From: Methylorubrum rhodesianum
GTDB lineage: Bacteria; Pseudomonadota; Alphaproteobacteria; Rhizobiales; Beijerinckiaceae
Assembly: GCF_014199985.1 (NCBI RefSeq)
Contig: NZ_JACHOS010000003.1
Coordinates: 382,337 to 446,336, forward strand
DNA: 64,000 bases
Direction of reading: 5' to 3'
A program made the translations under genes and the position numbers. The notes below the pieces were generated by a model. It saw only the letters and a program-made list of their open reading frames with translations, did no database searches and was not told where the DNA came from. Positions within the stretch are counted from its first letter, which is position 1. Every line of letters starts with the position of its first letter. Below, one piece after another: positions 27,485-36,945 of the stretch.

Positions 27485-27877
27485 ATGAAGCAGGCCGAAT
27501 TGACCGAGGCGGCGCTCGCCGCCTTCCTCGACGCGTTCTACGCCCGGGTGCGCCGCGACCCGCTGATCGGGCCTGTCTTCGCCCGAAAGATCCCGGACGA
27601 GGCGTGGCCGCGCCATCTCGCCACGATCCGCGACTTCTGGTCTTCGGTGCTGCTGAAGACCGGCCGCTACAAGGGCAACCCGTTCGGCCGCCATCTCGGC
27701 ATCGAGGGAATCGACCCGGCGCATTTCGCGCGCTGGCTCGGCCTGTTCGAGGAGACCGTCAGGGAGGTCTTCGAGCCGGAGATCGCGGGCGCGATCGTCG
27801 AGCGCGCGCACCGCATCGGCGACAGCCTCAAGGCCGGCCTGTTCTTCCGGCCCGAGCTGCGCGGCGTTCGCGCCTGA
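27485..27877 (+). CDS. group III truncated haemoglobin
   Basis: A 130-residue 2/2 globin. FYARVRRDPLIGPVF near the N-terminus and WPRHLATIRDFWSSVLL supply the B/E helices, and DPAHFARWLGLF contains the proximal His. Group III truncated globins bind O2 or NO in the cytoplasm; the physiological role here is unknown. Starts 84 bp after the SGNH gene and converges on the metallo-hydrolase gene. Confidence 0.92.
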   Translation: MKQAELTEAALAAFLDAFYARVRRDPLIGPVFARKIPDEAWPRHLATIRDFWSSVLLKTGRYKGNPFGRHLGIEGIDPAHFARWLGLFEETVREVFEPEIAGAIVERAHRIGDSLKAGLFFRPELRGVRA

Positions 27878-27881
27878 CGCC

Positions 27882-28718
27882 TCAGAGATCGACCGTCGCC
27901 GTCAGCCCGTCATGGGCCGGCACCACGTTCGCCGGCAGCTTCCTGGCCAGCGTCGCGTAGTCGAGGTCGGTGTGGAGGTTCGTCAGGATGGCGCGGCGCG
28001 GCGCGACCTCCTCGATCAGCGCCAGCGCGTCCGAGACCGAGTAGTGCGACGGGTGAGGGGTCTCGCGCAGGGCATCGATGATGAGCAGATCGAGGCCGTG
28101 CAGGCGGGCCTTGGCCGCCTCGGGCATCACGCTCACATCCGGCGCGTAGGCGGCGGGGCCGAAGTGGAATCCGTGGGCGATCTCGTTGCCGTGCTCCATG
28201 CTGAAGGCCTCCGCCTCGATCGGGCCGCCCGCGCCGGCGATGGTCAGCGGTTCGGCTGCCTGCAGTTCGTGCAGGTCGAGGATCGGCGGGTAGAGGCTGC
28301 CCGGCGGCGTCTCGAAGGCGTAGCCGAACCGCTTGATCAGCATGGCGCGCGTGAGGGGGTCGGCGTGGACCGGGATGCGCCGGCGCATGTGGATGACGAG
28401 CGGGCGCACGTCGTCGATGCCGTGGGTGTGGTCGGCGTGGGCGTGGGTGTAGAGCAGGGCGTCGAGGCGGGTGACGCCGGCATCGATGAGCTGCTCGCGC
28501 AGGTCCGGCGAGGTGTCGACCAGCACCGTGGTGGTCCCCTCCCCTTGCGAGTGGCCGTCTTGCTCACGACCGCTTCCCTGCCGCCGCTCGACCAGCAGCG
28601 AGCAGCGGCGGCGGCGGTTGCGCGGGTCGGCCGGGTCGCAGGCGCCCCAGCCGTAGCCGACCCGCGGCACGCCGCCGGACGAGCCGCAGCCGAGGATGCG
28701 CAGGCTCAGGCTCGGCAT
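27882..28718 (-). CDS. MBL-fold metallo-hydrolase, PhnP-like
   Basis: A 278-residue beta-lactamase-fold hydrolase with the zinc motif HAHADHTHG and later metal His residues (MEHGNE, LHTDLDY). N-terminal GCGSSGGVPR is the signature of the PhnP/phosphodiesterase-like group acting on cyclic nucleotide or ribosyl phosphodiesters. Last gene of the metG-tatD-MBL run, 16 bp after tatD; this order is conserved in alphaproteobacteria. Confidence 0.9.
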   Translation of the reverse strand: MPSLSLRILGCGSSGGVPRVGYGWGACDPADPRNRRRRCSLLVERRQGSGREQDGHSQGEGTTTVLVDTSPDLREQLIDAGVTRLDALLYTHAHADHTHGIDDVRPLVIHMRRRIPVHADPLTRAMLIKRFGYAFETPPGSLYPPILDLHELQAAEPLTIAGAGGPIEAEAFSMEHGNEIAHGFHFGPAAYAPDVSVMPEAAKARLHGLDLLIIDALRETPHPSHYSVSDALALIEEVAPRRAILTNLHTDLDYATLARKLPANVVPAHDGLTATVDL

Positions 28719-28734
28719 GCGCCCTCCCCCCTCC

Positions 28735-29532
28735 TCATGCGGCGACCCCGTCGATCGCCGCGGCCTTGGAGAACAGCCGGTAGAAGTTCGCCGTGCTGCG
28801 CGCGCAAAAGTCCTCGAAGGACAGGTCGAGGGTCCTGGCTAGGACCCGCGCGGTGTCGGCGGTGTAGGCCGGCTCGCAGCGCCGGCCGCGGTGCGGCTCG
28901 GGGGCGAGGAACGGCGCGTCGGTCTCGACCAGGATGCGGTCGAGGGGCACGGCGCGGGCGATGTCGCGCAGGGCGTCGGAGCGGCGGAAGGTGACGATGC
29001 CGGAGAAGGACACCGACAGGCCGAGCTCGACCCCGACCTGCGCCAGCCGCGCGCCCGACGAGAAGCAGTGCAGCACCGCCTTGAACGGTGTCCTGGCCAT
29101 CTCGTCGGTGAGCACCGCCTCCATATGCGCATCGGCGTCGCGGGAATGGATCACCAGCGGCAGGCCGGAGAGGCGGGCCGCCTCGATATGGGCGCGCAGC
29201 ACCCGCTCCTGCACCGCCTCCGGCGCGGCGTCCTCGTAATGATAGTCGAGCCCCGCCTCGCCGATGCCGACGCAACGCGGCGCGGCGGCGAGCGCGGCGA
29301 TCGTGTCCGCCGGCACGTCCGGCTCCTCGGCGGCGCCGTGCGGATGGGTGCCGACCGTGTACCAGACCGCCGCGTTCGCCTCGGCGAGCGCGCGGTAGCT
29401 GTCCGCCTTGGCGACTCGCGTCGAGATGGTCAGCAGGCGCGTCACGCCGGCCTCAGCCGCGCGGGCGATCACGCCGGGGATGTCCTCGGCGAAATCAGGG
29501 AAGTCGAGATGGCAGTGGCTGTCGACCAGCAT
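28735..29532 (-). CDS. TatD-family metal-dependent DNase/hydrolase
   Basis: A 265-residue TIM-barrel hydrolase of the amidohydrolase superfamily. Metal ligands: DSHCHLDF (residues 4-11), GEAGLDYHY, VIHSRDA, LHCFS and VETDAPFL. TatD proteins are 3'-5' exonucleases and quality-control enzymes. Lies 57 bp downstream of metG in the conserved operon. Confidence 0.94.
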   Translation of the reverse strand: MLVDSHCHLDFPDFAEDIPGVIARAAEAGVTRLLTISTRVAKADSYRALAEANAAVWYTVGTHPHGAAEEPDVPADTIAALAAAPRCVGIGEAGLDYHYEDAAPEAVQERVLRAHIEAARLSGLPLVIHSRDADAHMEAVLTDEMARTPFKAVLHCFSSGARLAQVGVELGLSVSFSGIVTFRRSDALRDIARAVPLDRILVETDAPFLAPEPHRGRRCEPAYTADTARVLARTLDLSFEDFCARSTANFYRLFSKAAAIDGVAA

Positions 29533-29589
29533 GGTCTGTTCGGCGGATTTCTTCTTCGGAGAGGAGCGATGCGGGGACGGCGGCCCGCG

Positions 29590-31158
29590 TCAGGCCGTCG
29601 CCTCCGGCTTCTCGAAACGGGGGAAGATCGGGGCCGGGGCAGGCAGCGCCGTGCCGGCCCGCAGACGGTGCTCGGCGCTGGTGAAGGCGAAGCTGCGCTG
29701 GTCCACCGGCACGGCGAGCAGGTCGAGCAGCGCCCCGCCCGCCGTCGGCACGAAGGGCTGCACCATCAGGCCGACCCGGCGCAGGGTCTCGACCGTGACG
29801 TAGAGCACCGTGCTCATCCGCGCCGGATCGCTCTTGCGTAAGCGCCACGGCTCCTCGGAGGCGAAGTACCGGTTGGCCTCGCCGACCACGGACCAGATCT
29901 CGGCGAGGATCGCGTGCAGGGCGAGATTCTGCATCAGCGCCCGCGCCGTCTCCGGCAGCGCCGCGGCGGCGGCGAGCAGGCGCTCGTCGGCCTCCGTGAA
30001 GGCACCCGGCTCCGGTACGGCGCCCTCGCAGTTCTTGGCGATCATCGAGAGCGAGCGCTGGGCGAGATTGCCGAGATCGTTGGCGAGGTCCGCATTGATG
30101 CGGTTGATGATCACCTCGTGGTCGTAATTGCCGTCGCTGCCGAACGGGGCCTCGCGCAGGAGGAAATAGCGCACCGGATCGACGCCGTAGGTGCCGACGA
30201 GATCAAGCGGATCGACCACGTTGCCGAGCGACTTCGAAATCTTCTCGCCGCGGCTGAGGAAGAAGCCGTGGCCGAAGATGCGCTTCGGCAGCGGCAAGCC
30301 GGCCGACATCAGGAAGGCCGGCCAGTAGACCGCGTGGAAGCGGACGATGTCCTTGCCGATGATGTGCAGGCTCGCGGGCCAGAACCGGGCGTTCGGCGCC
30401 TCCGCATCGGGAAAGCCCGTCACCGTCAGGTAGTTGGTGAGCGCATCGACCCAGACATACATGACGTGGCCCGGCCGGCCCGGCACCGGCACCCCCCAGT
30501 CGAAGGTGGTGCGGCTCATCGACAGATCCTTGAGGCCGGAGCGCACGAAGCTCGCGACCTCGTTCATCCGCGTCTCGGGGCCGAGGAAGTCCGGCTGCTC
30601 CGCGTAGAGCTTGAGCAGGCGGTCCTGGTAGTTGGAGAGGCGGAAGAGATAGTTCTCCTCCTCCATCCACTCGACGGGCGTGTCCGTCTTGATCGAGCGG
30701 CGGCCGCCGTCGGGACCGACCACGGTCTCGGCCTCGTCGTAATAGGCCTCGTCGCGCACCGAGTACCAGCCGGCATACTTGGCGAGATAGATGTCGCCGT
30801 TGGCCTCCATGCGCCGCCACAGCTCCTGCGCGGCGGCGTAGTGCTCGGGCTCGGTCGTGCGGATGAAGCGGTCGTAGGTGCAGTCGAGCCGGTCGGCCAC
30901 CGCCTTGAAGCGCCCGGCCATGTCGTCGACGAAGGCGCGCGGCGTCACACCGGCCTTGGCCGCCGTCTGCTGGATCTTGAGGCCGTGCTCGTCGGTGCCG
31001 GTGGTGAACAGCACGTCGCGCCCGTCGAGGCGGTGGAAGCGGGCGATGGCGTCGGTGGCGATCACCTCGTAGGCGTGACCGATATGCGGCGCGCCGTTGG
31101 GGTAGGAGATCGCCGTGGTGATGAGGAAGGGCTCGTTCGCCTTCTCGCTCGCGCTCAC
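29590..31158 (-). CDS. metG: methionyl-tRNA synthetase
   Basis: A 522-residue class I synthetase that charges tRNA(Met). The HIGH motif is exact (PHIGHAYE, residues 24-31) and the KMSKS loop is EKISKSLGN. It has no C-terminal dimerisation domain, so it is the short form common in alphaproteobacteria. It heads the metG-tatD-MBL run. In related genomes holB and tmk directly precede it; here they lie about 3.9 kb away with other genes in between. Confidence 0.97.
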   Translation of the reverse strand: MSASEKANEPFLITTAISYPNGAPHIGHAYEVIATDAIARFHRLDGRDVLFTTGTDEHGLKIQQTAAKAGVTPRAFVDDMAGRFKAVADRLDCTYDRFIRTTEPEHYAAAQELWRRMEANGDIYLAKYAGWYSVRDEAYYDEAETVVGPDGGRRSIKTDTPVEWMEEENYLFRLSNYQDRLLKLYAEQPDFLGPETRMNEVASFVRSGLKDLSMSRTTFDWGVPVPGRPGHVMYVWVDALTNYLTVTGFPDAEAPNARFWPASLHIIGKDIVRFHAVYWPAFLMSAGLPLPKRIFGHGFFLSRGEKISKSLGNVVDPLDLVGTYGVDPVRYFLLREAPFGSDGNYDHEVIINRINADLANDLGNLAQRSLSMIAKNCEGAVPEPGAFTEADERLLAAAAALPETARALMQNLALHAILAEIWSVVGEANRYFASEEPWRLRKSDPARMSTVLYVTVETLRRVGLMVQPFVPTAGGALLDLLAVPVDQRSFAFTSAEHRLRAGTALPAPAPIFPRFEKPEATA

Positions 31159-31265
31159 GTCAGAAGATGTCCCGGGTGCGAAGGGTCAGTCGGACTCAGG
31201 AGCCTTGTGGCGCGAAAACGTCCCGCGACGCAACCGGACGGCCGAGCACCGAGGGCCCTTATACT

Positions 31266-31314
31266 GAGAGCTCTTGCCGAGAGTTTGCCGAGAGTTCTTG
31301 CCGAGAGCTCTTGC
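31266..31314. repeat. four tandem GAGAG(C/T)TCTTGCC units
   Basis: Units at 31266-31278, 31279-31289, 31290-31302 and 31303-31314 differ by one to two bases or a 2-bp deletion. They sit in the metG promoter region about 110 bp before its ATG and could be slippage-prone. Confidence 0.6.
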
Positions 31315-31339
31315 GACGTCTCGACGGATCCGCAGATGC

Positions 31340-31375
31340 GCGAAAGCCCCGCCGGGGATCCGGCGGGGCTTTCGC
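31340..31375. terminator. strong hairpin between the 70-residue gene and metG
   Basis: GCGAAAGCCCCGCC (31340-31353) and GGCGGGGCTTTCGC (31362-31375) form a perfect 14-bp stem with an 8-nt loop. On the minus strand it ends the transcript of the upstream small gene before metG. Confidence 0.8.
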
Positions 31376-31419
31376 GTCGTGATGGGCTCGGAGAGTGCTC
31401 GGCCGAGCGTCGAGAGCGC

Positions 31420-31632
31420 TCAGGCGGCGCGGCGGGCGGCCAGCGGCGCGGCGTTCTCGTTGCCGACCTTGACGGCGCCGCGCTTGGCGGCGGGCGCAGC
31501 CCCCCCGATGGCGGCGAACTCGCCGGCGGAAGCAGTGCCGGCCTTCGGGCCGAGGCGGTCGGCCACCAGGGTGACCAGGGCGATGTTGGCCGCACCGGCG
31601 GCGACGGCAGCGAAGAGAGCCAGAGAGATCAT
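31420..31632 (-). CDS. small membrane-anchored or exported protein
   Basis: A 70-residue protein, MISLALFAAVAAGAANIALV then a low-complexity Ala/Lys-rich tail. The N-terminal helix could be a membrane anchor or signal peptide. No family recognised. The Met lies after GGACGCTCCC and the frame before it is not protein-like. It ends at a strong terminator. Confidence 0.5.
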   Translation of the reverse strand: MISLALFAAVAAGAANIALVTLVADRLGPKAGTASAGEFAAIGGAAPAAKRGAVKVGNENAAPLAARRAA

Positions 31633-31938
31633 GGGAGCGTCCTGTCCGGTCCGTGAAGCGTGTTGCGTTGCAGCGTATGTGCCACCGCGCTGCACGGTTT
31701 GGTATACCAGACACCAAATGCCAGACATTCGCTCAATGCATGGATGGGGGCTTGGCGGGGGCGAGCCCCGAGTTTTTTGCAATATGGTGCGCATTATCTC
31801 GCTGGTCTGATCTATTTTGCATGGACACGCCGCCGAATGTCGGTTTAATCCTGGCCCATGATGAGGCGGTCGAATAGTGTCGCTCCGGCTAGAACCATGA
31901 GCGTCAACCGCCCTTAGGCTTCTCCGAGGAAGGTTCGC
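31633..31938. other. AT-richer intergenic region
   Basis: No gene seen. It contains the perfect palindrome TGGTATACCA (31700-31709) inside TTTGGTATACCAGACACCAAA, a possible operator, and a stretch of lower GC (31770-31850) compatible with promoters for the divergent small genes on either side. Confidence 0.4.
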
Positions 31939-32139
31939 ATGTCCGTCGCCAAGATCCGCGAGTCCGACGAGCATTGGATCGAGCTTCCGGAGCCGGATCT
32001 TGAGCGCTATTTCCTGTGCTCGCGCGGCCAAGCTGCCAACGACAACCGTCGTTCCTCGGCGGAAACCTTGCGGGCCGTGCAGGTTTGTGCCTGCGTCGCC
32101 CTGATCGGGGCGGCCACGCTCATCGGTGCTCTGGTCTGA
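31939..32139 (+). CDS. small protein with C-terminal membrane helix
   Basis: A 66-residue protein: acidic N-terminus (ESDEHWIELPEPDLERYFL), basic middle (RGQAANDNRR), and a hydrophobic C-terminal helix (VQVCACVALIGAATLIGALV), so probably tail-anchored. GAGGAAGG lies 7 bases before the ATG. Unknown family. Confidence 0.6.
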   Translation: MSVAKIRESDEHWIELPEPDLERYFLCSRGQAANDNRRSSAETLRAVQVCACVALIGAATLIGALV

Positions 32140-32184
32140 CCGAAATCCTCGGGTCGAGCGCGCTGCACGAAGCTGAACACGAAA

Positions 32185-32210
32185 AAGGCGCCTCGCGGCG
32201 CCTTCTTCGT
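32185..32210. terminator. bidirectional intrinsic terminator
   Basis: AAGGCGCC-tcgc-GGCGCCTT, an 8-bp perfect stem preceded by AAA and followed by CTTCGTTT, lies between the convergent small membrane-protein gene and the DUF892 gene. Confidence 0.8.
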
Positions 32211-32232
32211 TTCGGCGGCCTGACGGCCGGCT

Positions 32233-32775
32233 TCACGCAGCCTTGCGACCGCCCTTGCCCTTGGCTTCGCCCTCACCGGCGCCCTGCGAGCCCTCGGCAT
32301 TGAGGCTCTCGGCGATCTGGGTGAGCAGCTGGTCGGTCTTCTTCTCTTCCTGCAGGGTCTCGTCGAGCAGCTTGGCGGCGTCGGCGTAGCCGAGTTGGCT
32401 CGCCCAGGTCTTCAGCGTGCCGTAGCGGGCGATCTCGTAGTGCTCGACGGCCTGGGCACAGGCCGCGAGCACGGCATCGGCGGCGGGGCTGTCCTCGAAA
32501 TCCTCAAGGTCCTCCTCCATCTCCGCGGTGAGGCCCTGCATCGCCTCGCAGGTCTTGGCGCGGGCCGCCTTGCCGATGATGTCGAACACCTGCTGCAGGC
32601 GCTCGACCTGGCCGGCGCTTTCCTCGGCATGCGTCTCGAAGGCTCGGCGCAGCTCCTCGTGCTCGGCCGCCTTGGCCGACTTCTTCAAGGCACGTACGGA
32701 CTGCTTTTCCGCATAATAGACGTCTTTCAGCGTCTCGTAGAACGCATCATGCAAAGTCTTCTGCTTGGTCGCCAT
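32233..32775 (-). CDS. DUF892 (YciE/YciF-like) ferritin-fold protein
   Basis: A 180-residue four-helix-bundle protein: LHDAFYETLKDVYYAEKQSVRALKK, EELRRAFETHAEESAGQVERL and AVEHYEIARYGTLKTWASQLG are the standard DUF892 segments with Glu/His residues placed to bind a di-iron site. These proteins are induced by stress and stored cytoplasmically. C-terminal tail GEGEAKGKGGRKAA. The start is placed at MATKQK; upstream residues are not family-like. Confidence 0.9.
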   Translation of the reverse strand: MATKQKTLHDAFYETLKDVYYAEKQSVRALKKSAKAAEHEELRRAFETHAEESAGQVERLQQVFDIIGKAARAKTCEAMQGLTAEMEEDLEDFEDSPAADAVLAACAQAVEHYEIARYGTLKTWASQLGYADAAKLLDETLQEEKKTDQLLTQIAESLNAEGSQGAGEGEAKGKGGRKAA

Positions 32776-32870
32776 GGCGGTCCGTCTCCGGATTGTCGAA
32801 CGTGGTGGCTGCGGTTGCAGTCGAGCCGGCAGCCTGTTCCGGAAAAACACCAAGCTCGGCCTTTGGGTCC

Positions 32871-33209
32871 TCAAATTATATCGGGGAAGATTCGAAATTT
32901 TCGGGAACTTTCGGCCTTCGACATCGCGCCGCGAACGAACCATCCTTGCGCAACCGAGGCCTGTCCCGCGGTGCCGTCCGTGTTGCCGCCGGAGCCCGGT
33001 ACTTCGTCGAGCTGCTGCGGAGCGCCGAACCGGCTCCGCTCTCCGCGGCAGGACGCCATCGCGAGGCCGCGGCCCTTGTGGGCCGGCACCTCATCCCGTT
33101 CCTCGGCGGTTGCGGCGTTGAGATCGACCGTGGCTGTTTCCGGTCCGGACGGAACGTCAGGCTCGTTAGCCTGATCCGCCCTTCCGCCGCCGGCGGGCTG
33201 TTGCCGAAT
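32871..33209 (-). pseudogene. ComEA-like helix-hairpin-helix frame without a normal start
   Basis: An open minus-strand frame of 112 codons reads ...PETATVDLNAATAEERDEVPA and later SRFGAPQQLDEVPGSGG. This is the ComEA-type HhH pattern (VDLN.A...EL...PGIG....I..R...G.F.S...L..V.GIG), with the first hairpin glycines changed to HKGRG. No ATG or TTG is in frame upstream before the stop at 33237-33239. An ATT at 33209 is the earliest conceivable start, and the first GTG and ATG lie inside or after the HhH segment. It is either a decayed gene or one using a rare start. It lies upstream of the DUF892 gene on the same strand. The rest of 32776-33326 holds nothing I can name. Confidence 0.4.
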
Positions 33210-33326
33210 GGCAGCAGGCGCCGATGAAAGCCGTCGTCACACCAAAACGGCCCAAGTCTTTGTTACGGGTCGTATCCGAAGCCGGCGGAAATCCGTCGCG
33301 TCCGCCGGGGTCGGAAACGCAGCGTC

Positions 33327-34970
33327 ATGCTTGCACGTCTTGCCAGGATGCTGCCCAAGCCGGCACGGACGGCGCCGCTGGTCGCCGGGCATCCGTCCTC
33401 CGGTGCCGGACCGGGAATCGCCCTGGAGGCCGGGCGCGTCCACGGCCCAGCCGGCAGCCGCGCGGCGGCGGGACTTGCCAATATCCAGATCCTGCGCGGG
33501 CTCGCGGCGGCGACGGTGCTCGTCCATCACGCGGCGGTCTACGCTCAGATCCTGCGCGGCGCGGACCCTCTGTTCCCGACCTTCGCCGCGATGCTGGGGC
33601 TATGGGGGGTCGCCGTCTTCTTTGCGATTTCCGGGACCCTCATGGCGGGGCTCGTGGTGCGCGACCGCCCCCTGCTGTTCCTGGCGCACCGGATCTCACG
33701 GATCTTCCCGACCTACCTCGCGGTCGTGGCCTTGTTCGCCGCGCTGTTCGCAGCCCTCGGCCTGAGCTTGGGCGGTCTCACTCCGCTCTCCCTATCGCTC
33801 GCGCCCGCGGGGCCGCGCAGCTATCCGCTCAATGTCGAGTGGACCCTCGCCTTCGAGACGAGCTTCTATGTCGGCCTGTTCCTGCTGGCGAGTGCCGGGC
33901 TTGCCCGCCGGATCGTGCCGATGGCCGTCCTCTGGCTGGCCCTGCTCGCGGCGGCCTTCCTGCTGCTGCCGGCGGCCTCGCGCGATCTGGTCCTGCCGCC
34001 GGCCTACATGCTGCCGGTGGCGGCGGCCTGCCTGCCCTTCGCAGGCGGCCTGCTTCTGCCCCGGCTGATCGCCTCCGGTCGGATGACACCGGCGGCCGGG
34101 TGGCTCGCTCTACCGCTGTTCGCCGCCTGCCTCATCGTCGAGCGCGATGGGGCGCGCTGGCTGGGCGGGATCGCGGCGGTGCTGCTCGTGGGGGCCGCGG
34201 CCTCGGGCCGTCAGGCCCGGGGCGAGGGCGCCGTGACGCGGGCGGCGCTCTCCCTCGGGGATGCGAGCTACGTGCTCTACCTCGTCCACGTTCCGGTGCT
34301 GGTGCTGACCGCCCGTGCCGTGCCCGCCCACTGGTCCGGGCTCGCCTACGGCGTCATCGCCGTCGTGGTCGCGCTCGGACTCGCCGCGCTGCTCGGGCCC
34401 GTCGACGTGGCGCTCTACCGCGCCCTGCGCCGTCGCATCGACGCGGCCGCGCCCGTCACCCTCAAGCGCTGGCTCGCCGCCTACCTGCTGACGTTTGCCG
34501 CTTGTGCCGCCTGGGGCAGCGGGGAGACCGCCCGCAACGACTGGCACGAGAGACGGGCGCGCGCGGCGCTCGCCGCCCTGCCCGCCGAAACGTGGGCCGG
34601 CGCAGAGGCAGCCACCGCGGCGATCGAGGGCCGGGGCCTCGCTCTTTCTCCCTCGATGCGGGGCGCGCTGGAGGGCATCGAGCCCGCCTCGCCGGTCGAG
34701 TCCGTGGTCTCAGGCTACGCCTTCGATCCGGCGCGCCCGAAGCAGACCTACCTGCTCGCCGTCTACTGCTCCGGCCGGCTGATCGGCCTCGATCGGCCGC
34801 GCCGGACGCGCAAGGACTTGGCCGCCGTGACCGGCCTGGGGCGTCCGGGCCGCCGGATCGGCTTCCTGATGCAGATTCCCGCCGCCGCCTGCGCGGCGGA
34901 TCCTGCCCCGGTCGCGGTCGCCATCGATACGGAGGGGCGGATGGCCGTGCTGGCCGCGCCGAAGCGTTGA
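33327..34970 (+). CDS. acyltransferase family 3 membrane protein with C-terminal extension
   Basis: A 547-residue OafA/YrhL-type O-acyltransferase. It opens with NIQILRGLAAATVLVHHA (catalytic His) and has the membrane signature FFAISGTLMAGLVVRDR.LLFL..R..RI.PTY; about ten helices follow. After the last helix (near residue 395) a soluble periplasmic tail of about 150 residues follows. It would acylate an exported glycan or lipid. It is rightward among leftward housekeeping genes, in the segment that splits holB from metG. Confidence 0.82.
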   Translation: MLARLARMLPKPARTAPLVAGHPSSGAGPGIALEAGRVHGPAGSRAAAGLANIQILRGLAAATVLVHHAAVYAQILRGADPLFPTFAAMLGLWGVAVFFAISGTLMAGLVVRDRPLLFLAHRISRIFPTYLAVVALFAALFAALGLSLGGLTPLSLSLAPAGPRSYPLNVEWTLAFETSFYVGLFLLASAGLARRIVPMAVLWLALLAAAFLLLPAASRDLVLPPAYMLPVAAACLPFAGGLLLPRLIASGRMTPAAGWLALPLFAACLIVERDGARWLGGIAAVLLVGAAASGRQARGEGAVTRAALSLGDASYVLYLVHVPVLVLTARAVPAHWSGLAYGVIAVVVALGLAALLGPVDVALYRALRRRIDAAAPVTLKRWLAAYLLTFAACAAWGSGETARNDWHERRARAALAALPAETWAGAEAATAAIEGRGLALSPSMRGALEGIEPASPVESVVSGYAFDPARPKQTYLLAVYCSGRLIGLDRPRRTRKDLAAVTGLGRPGRRIGFLMQIPAAACAADPAPVAVAIDTEGRMAVLAAPKR

Positions 34971-35025
34971 ACCGCTTTCCATCCGCCTCGGCCGACCTTG
35001 CCGGATCGGCGGATGGCGCTTGTGC

Positions 35026-36111
35026 TCAAGCCCGGGCGGCCGCCGCGAGCTCGCGGAAGGCCCCGAGTACCAGCGGCCGGCGGTCGAGATTGTAGATCGC
35101 GGCCTCGCGGGCGGAGGCTGCGATGCGCTCGGCCGCCTCGACGAGCCCGATCAGACGGGCCGGACCCTCGCCCTGGCGGCGGTCGAGTTCGGCCGCGACG
35201 TGGCGCTGGATCGCCTCCAGGGCCGTGGCGAGCAGGGGTTCGGCGTCGCGGCCGGCCAGCGTCTCGGCAAGCTTGAGGACGCGCCGCCCATCGGGTTCGG
35301 GCAGGCCGGCCAGCAGGGCGGACACCTCGGCCTCGACCGCGGCGGTGGCGGGATCGAGCAGGGCCACGGCGCGGGCGACCGAGCCCTCGCAGAGCGCCGC
35401 CGCCCGTGCCAGAGCCGCCGCGTCGGGCCGGGCGAAGGGAGGCGGGAACCCCTCGATCACCGCGCGGATATCGGTCTCGGCCAGTGGGCGCAGCGCCAGG
35501 GCCCGGCAGCGGGAGCGGATCGTCGGCAGCAGGCGGCCGGGCGCGTGGGAGACGATGAGGAAGATCGCGCGCGGCGGCGGCTCCTCGATCATCTTGAGGA
35601 GCGCGTTGGCGCTGTTGGCGTTGAGGTCCTCGGCGCTGTCGACGATGCAGACGCGCCAGCCCCCCTCCCCGCCCGCGGTGGCGCCGAACAGGGCGAGCGC
35701 CTCGCGGGCGGCGTCGACCGAGATGCGCGTCGGCAGGGTCTTGGCGCCGGGCGCCTGGACCCGGCGCAGGGCGATGAGGTTCGGATGCGACAGGGCCGCC
35801 ACCTGCCGCGCGGCCGGATGATCCTCCGGCACGTCGAGGGATTCGGGGGAGGGGAGCGTGCGCGGGTCGGCCACGAGCCGGCGCGCGACGCGATAGGCGA
35901 GCGTCGCCTTGCCGATGCCGGCGGGGCCGCCGATCAGCCAGGCGTGGTGGAGGCGGCCCGAGGCCAGGGCGGCGGCGAAGGCGGCCTCGGCCTGGGTCTG
36001 GCCGAGGAGCCGGGTCTGCTCGCGGGGGCGGGGGATGTTGGCGAGGTCGCCCGCCTCGGCTTCCGTGCGGGCGGTATCGCGGGCGCTGCTGCGGGCAGAA
36101 TCAGGCCGCAT
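35026..36111 (-). CDS. holB: DNA polymerase III delta-prime subunit
   Basis: A 361-residue clamp-loader AAA+ subunit: RLHHAWLIGGPAGIGKATLAY is the Walker A region (the delta' subunit typically has a modified P-loop), with NANSANALLKMIEEPP (the sensor/SRC-adjacent motif) and IRSRC. The start at MRPDSARSS overlaps the tmk stop by about 11 bp, giving translational coupling. Part of the tmk-holB unit that normally continues into metG. Confidence 0.92.
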   Translation of the reverse strand: MRPDSARSSARDTARTEAEAGDLANIPRPREQTRLLGQTQAEAAFAAALASGRLHHAWLIGGPAGIGKATLAYRVARRLVADPRTLPSPESLDVPEDHPAARQVAALSHPNLIALRRVQAPGAKTLPTRISVDAAREALALFGATAGGEGGWRVCIVDSAEDLNANSANALLKMIEEPPPRAIFLIVSHAPGRLLPTIRSRCRALALRPLAETDIRAVIEGFPPPFARPDAAALARAAALCEGSVARAVALLDPATAAVEAEVSALLAGLPEPDGRRVLKLAETLAGRDAEPLLATALEAIQRHVAAELDRRQGEGPARLIGLVEAAERIAASAREAAIYNLDRRPLVLGAFRELAAAARA

Positions 36112-36802
36112 GGCCCTGCCCTTCCCCCGGCGCCGGAACGCGCTGCGGAAGCAGATCCGGCCGCCACGCGGAGACGGCTTCGCGGATCCGAGCCTCGACC
36201 GCGTCGGGGCCGGGATCCGCATCGATGACGCGGCAGCGCTCCGGCTCGGCCGCGGCGATGGCGCGGAAGGCCGCCCGCAGCCGCTCGTGGAAGCGCAGGC
36301 CCTCCGCCTCGAAACGGTCGGCGGGTTTCCCCTCCCCGCGGCTGTGCGCCCGGGCGAGCCCGGCCTCGGGCGGCAGGTCGAGGATCAGGGTGAGATCCGG
36401 GCGCAGGTCCCCCAGCGTCACCCGCTCGAGGCTGGCGATCAGTCCCGGCGCCAGGCCGCCCGCCGCGCCCTGGTAGGCGCGGGTCGAGTCGGAGAACCGG
36501 TCGCACAGCACGATCGCGCCGCGGGCGAGTGCGGGGCGGATCAGATTCTCGATGTGGTCGATGCGGGCGGCGGCGAACATCAGCGCCTCGGCGAAGGGCC
36601 CGTAGGGCTTGGCCACGCCCCGCAGCAGCGCCGCGCGCAGCTCCTCCGCCCGCTTGGTGCCGCCGGGCTCGCGGGTGGTCACGACCTCACGCCCGCTCGC
36701 CTGCCTCAGGGCCTCGGCGAGACGTGCGATCTGGGTGGACTTGCCCGCCCCCTCCCCGCCCTCGAAGGTGATGAAGACGCCCGGCGGCGCATCGCTCGAC
36801 AT
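36101..36802 (-). CDS. tmk: thymidylate kinase
   Basis: A 233-residue kinase converting dTMP to dTDP. P-loop FEGGEGAGKST (residues 13-23), DRFSDSTRAYQG (the DRY-type motif) and a Lys/Arg-containing lid (RAHSRGEGKPADRFE). Length and motifs are normal. Overlaps holB by 11 bp. Confidence 0.95.
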   Translation of the reverse strand: MSSDAPPGVFITFEGGEGAGKSTQIARLAEALRQASGREVVTTREPGGTKRAEELRAALLRGVAKPYGPFAEALMFAAARIDHIENLIRPALARGAIVLCDRFSDSTRAYQGAAGGLAPGLIASLERVTLGDLRPDLTLILDLPPEAGLARAHSRGEGKPADRFEAEGLRFHERLRAAFRAIAAAEPERCRVIDADPGPDAVEARIREAVSAWRPDLLPQRVPAPGEGQGHAA

Positions 36803-36945
36803 GGGATGCGGGCTAGCACAGCGCGAGGCGCGGCGCGACCGTGGCTCAAGCGCTTTCCCGCGAGGCGGAGGCCGGTTCAGCGAAGGACAGCGCGTTGAAA
36901 ACAGAGGCCTGGAGACGCAGACGTGATGCGGTCCCGTCGGCGTCC

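Noticed and set aside
31266..31314. A possible iteron origin or CRISPR fragment
   Set aside because: Only four short imperfect units with no spacers, no replication or cas genes nearby.
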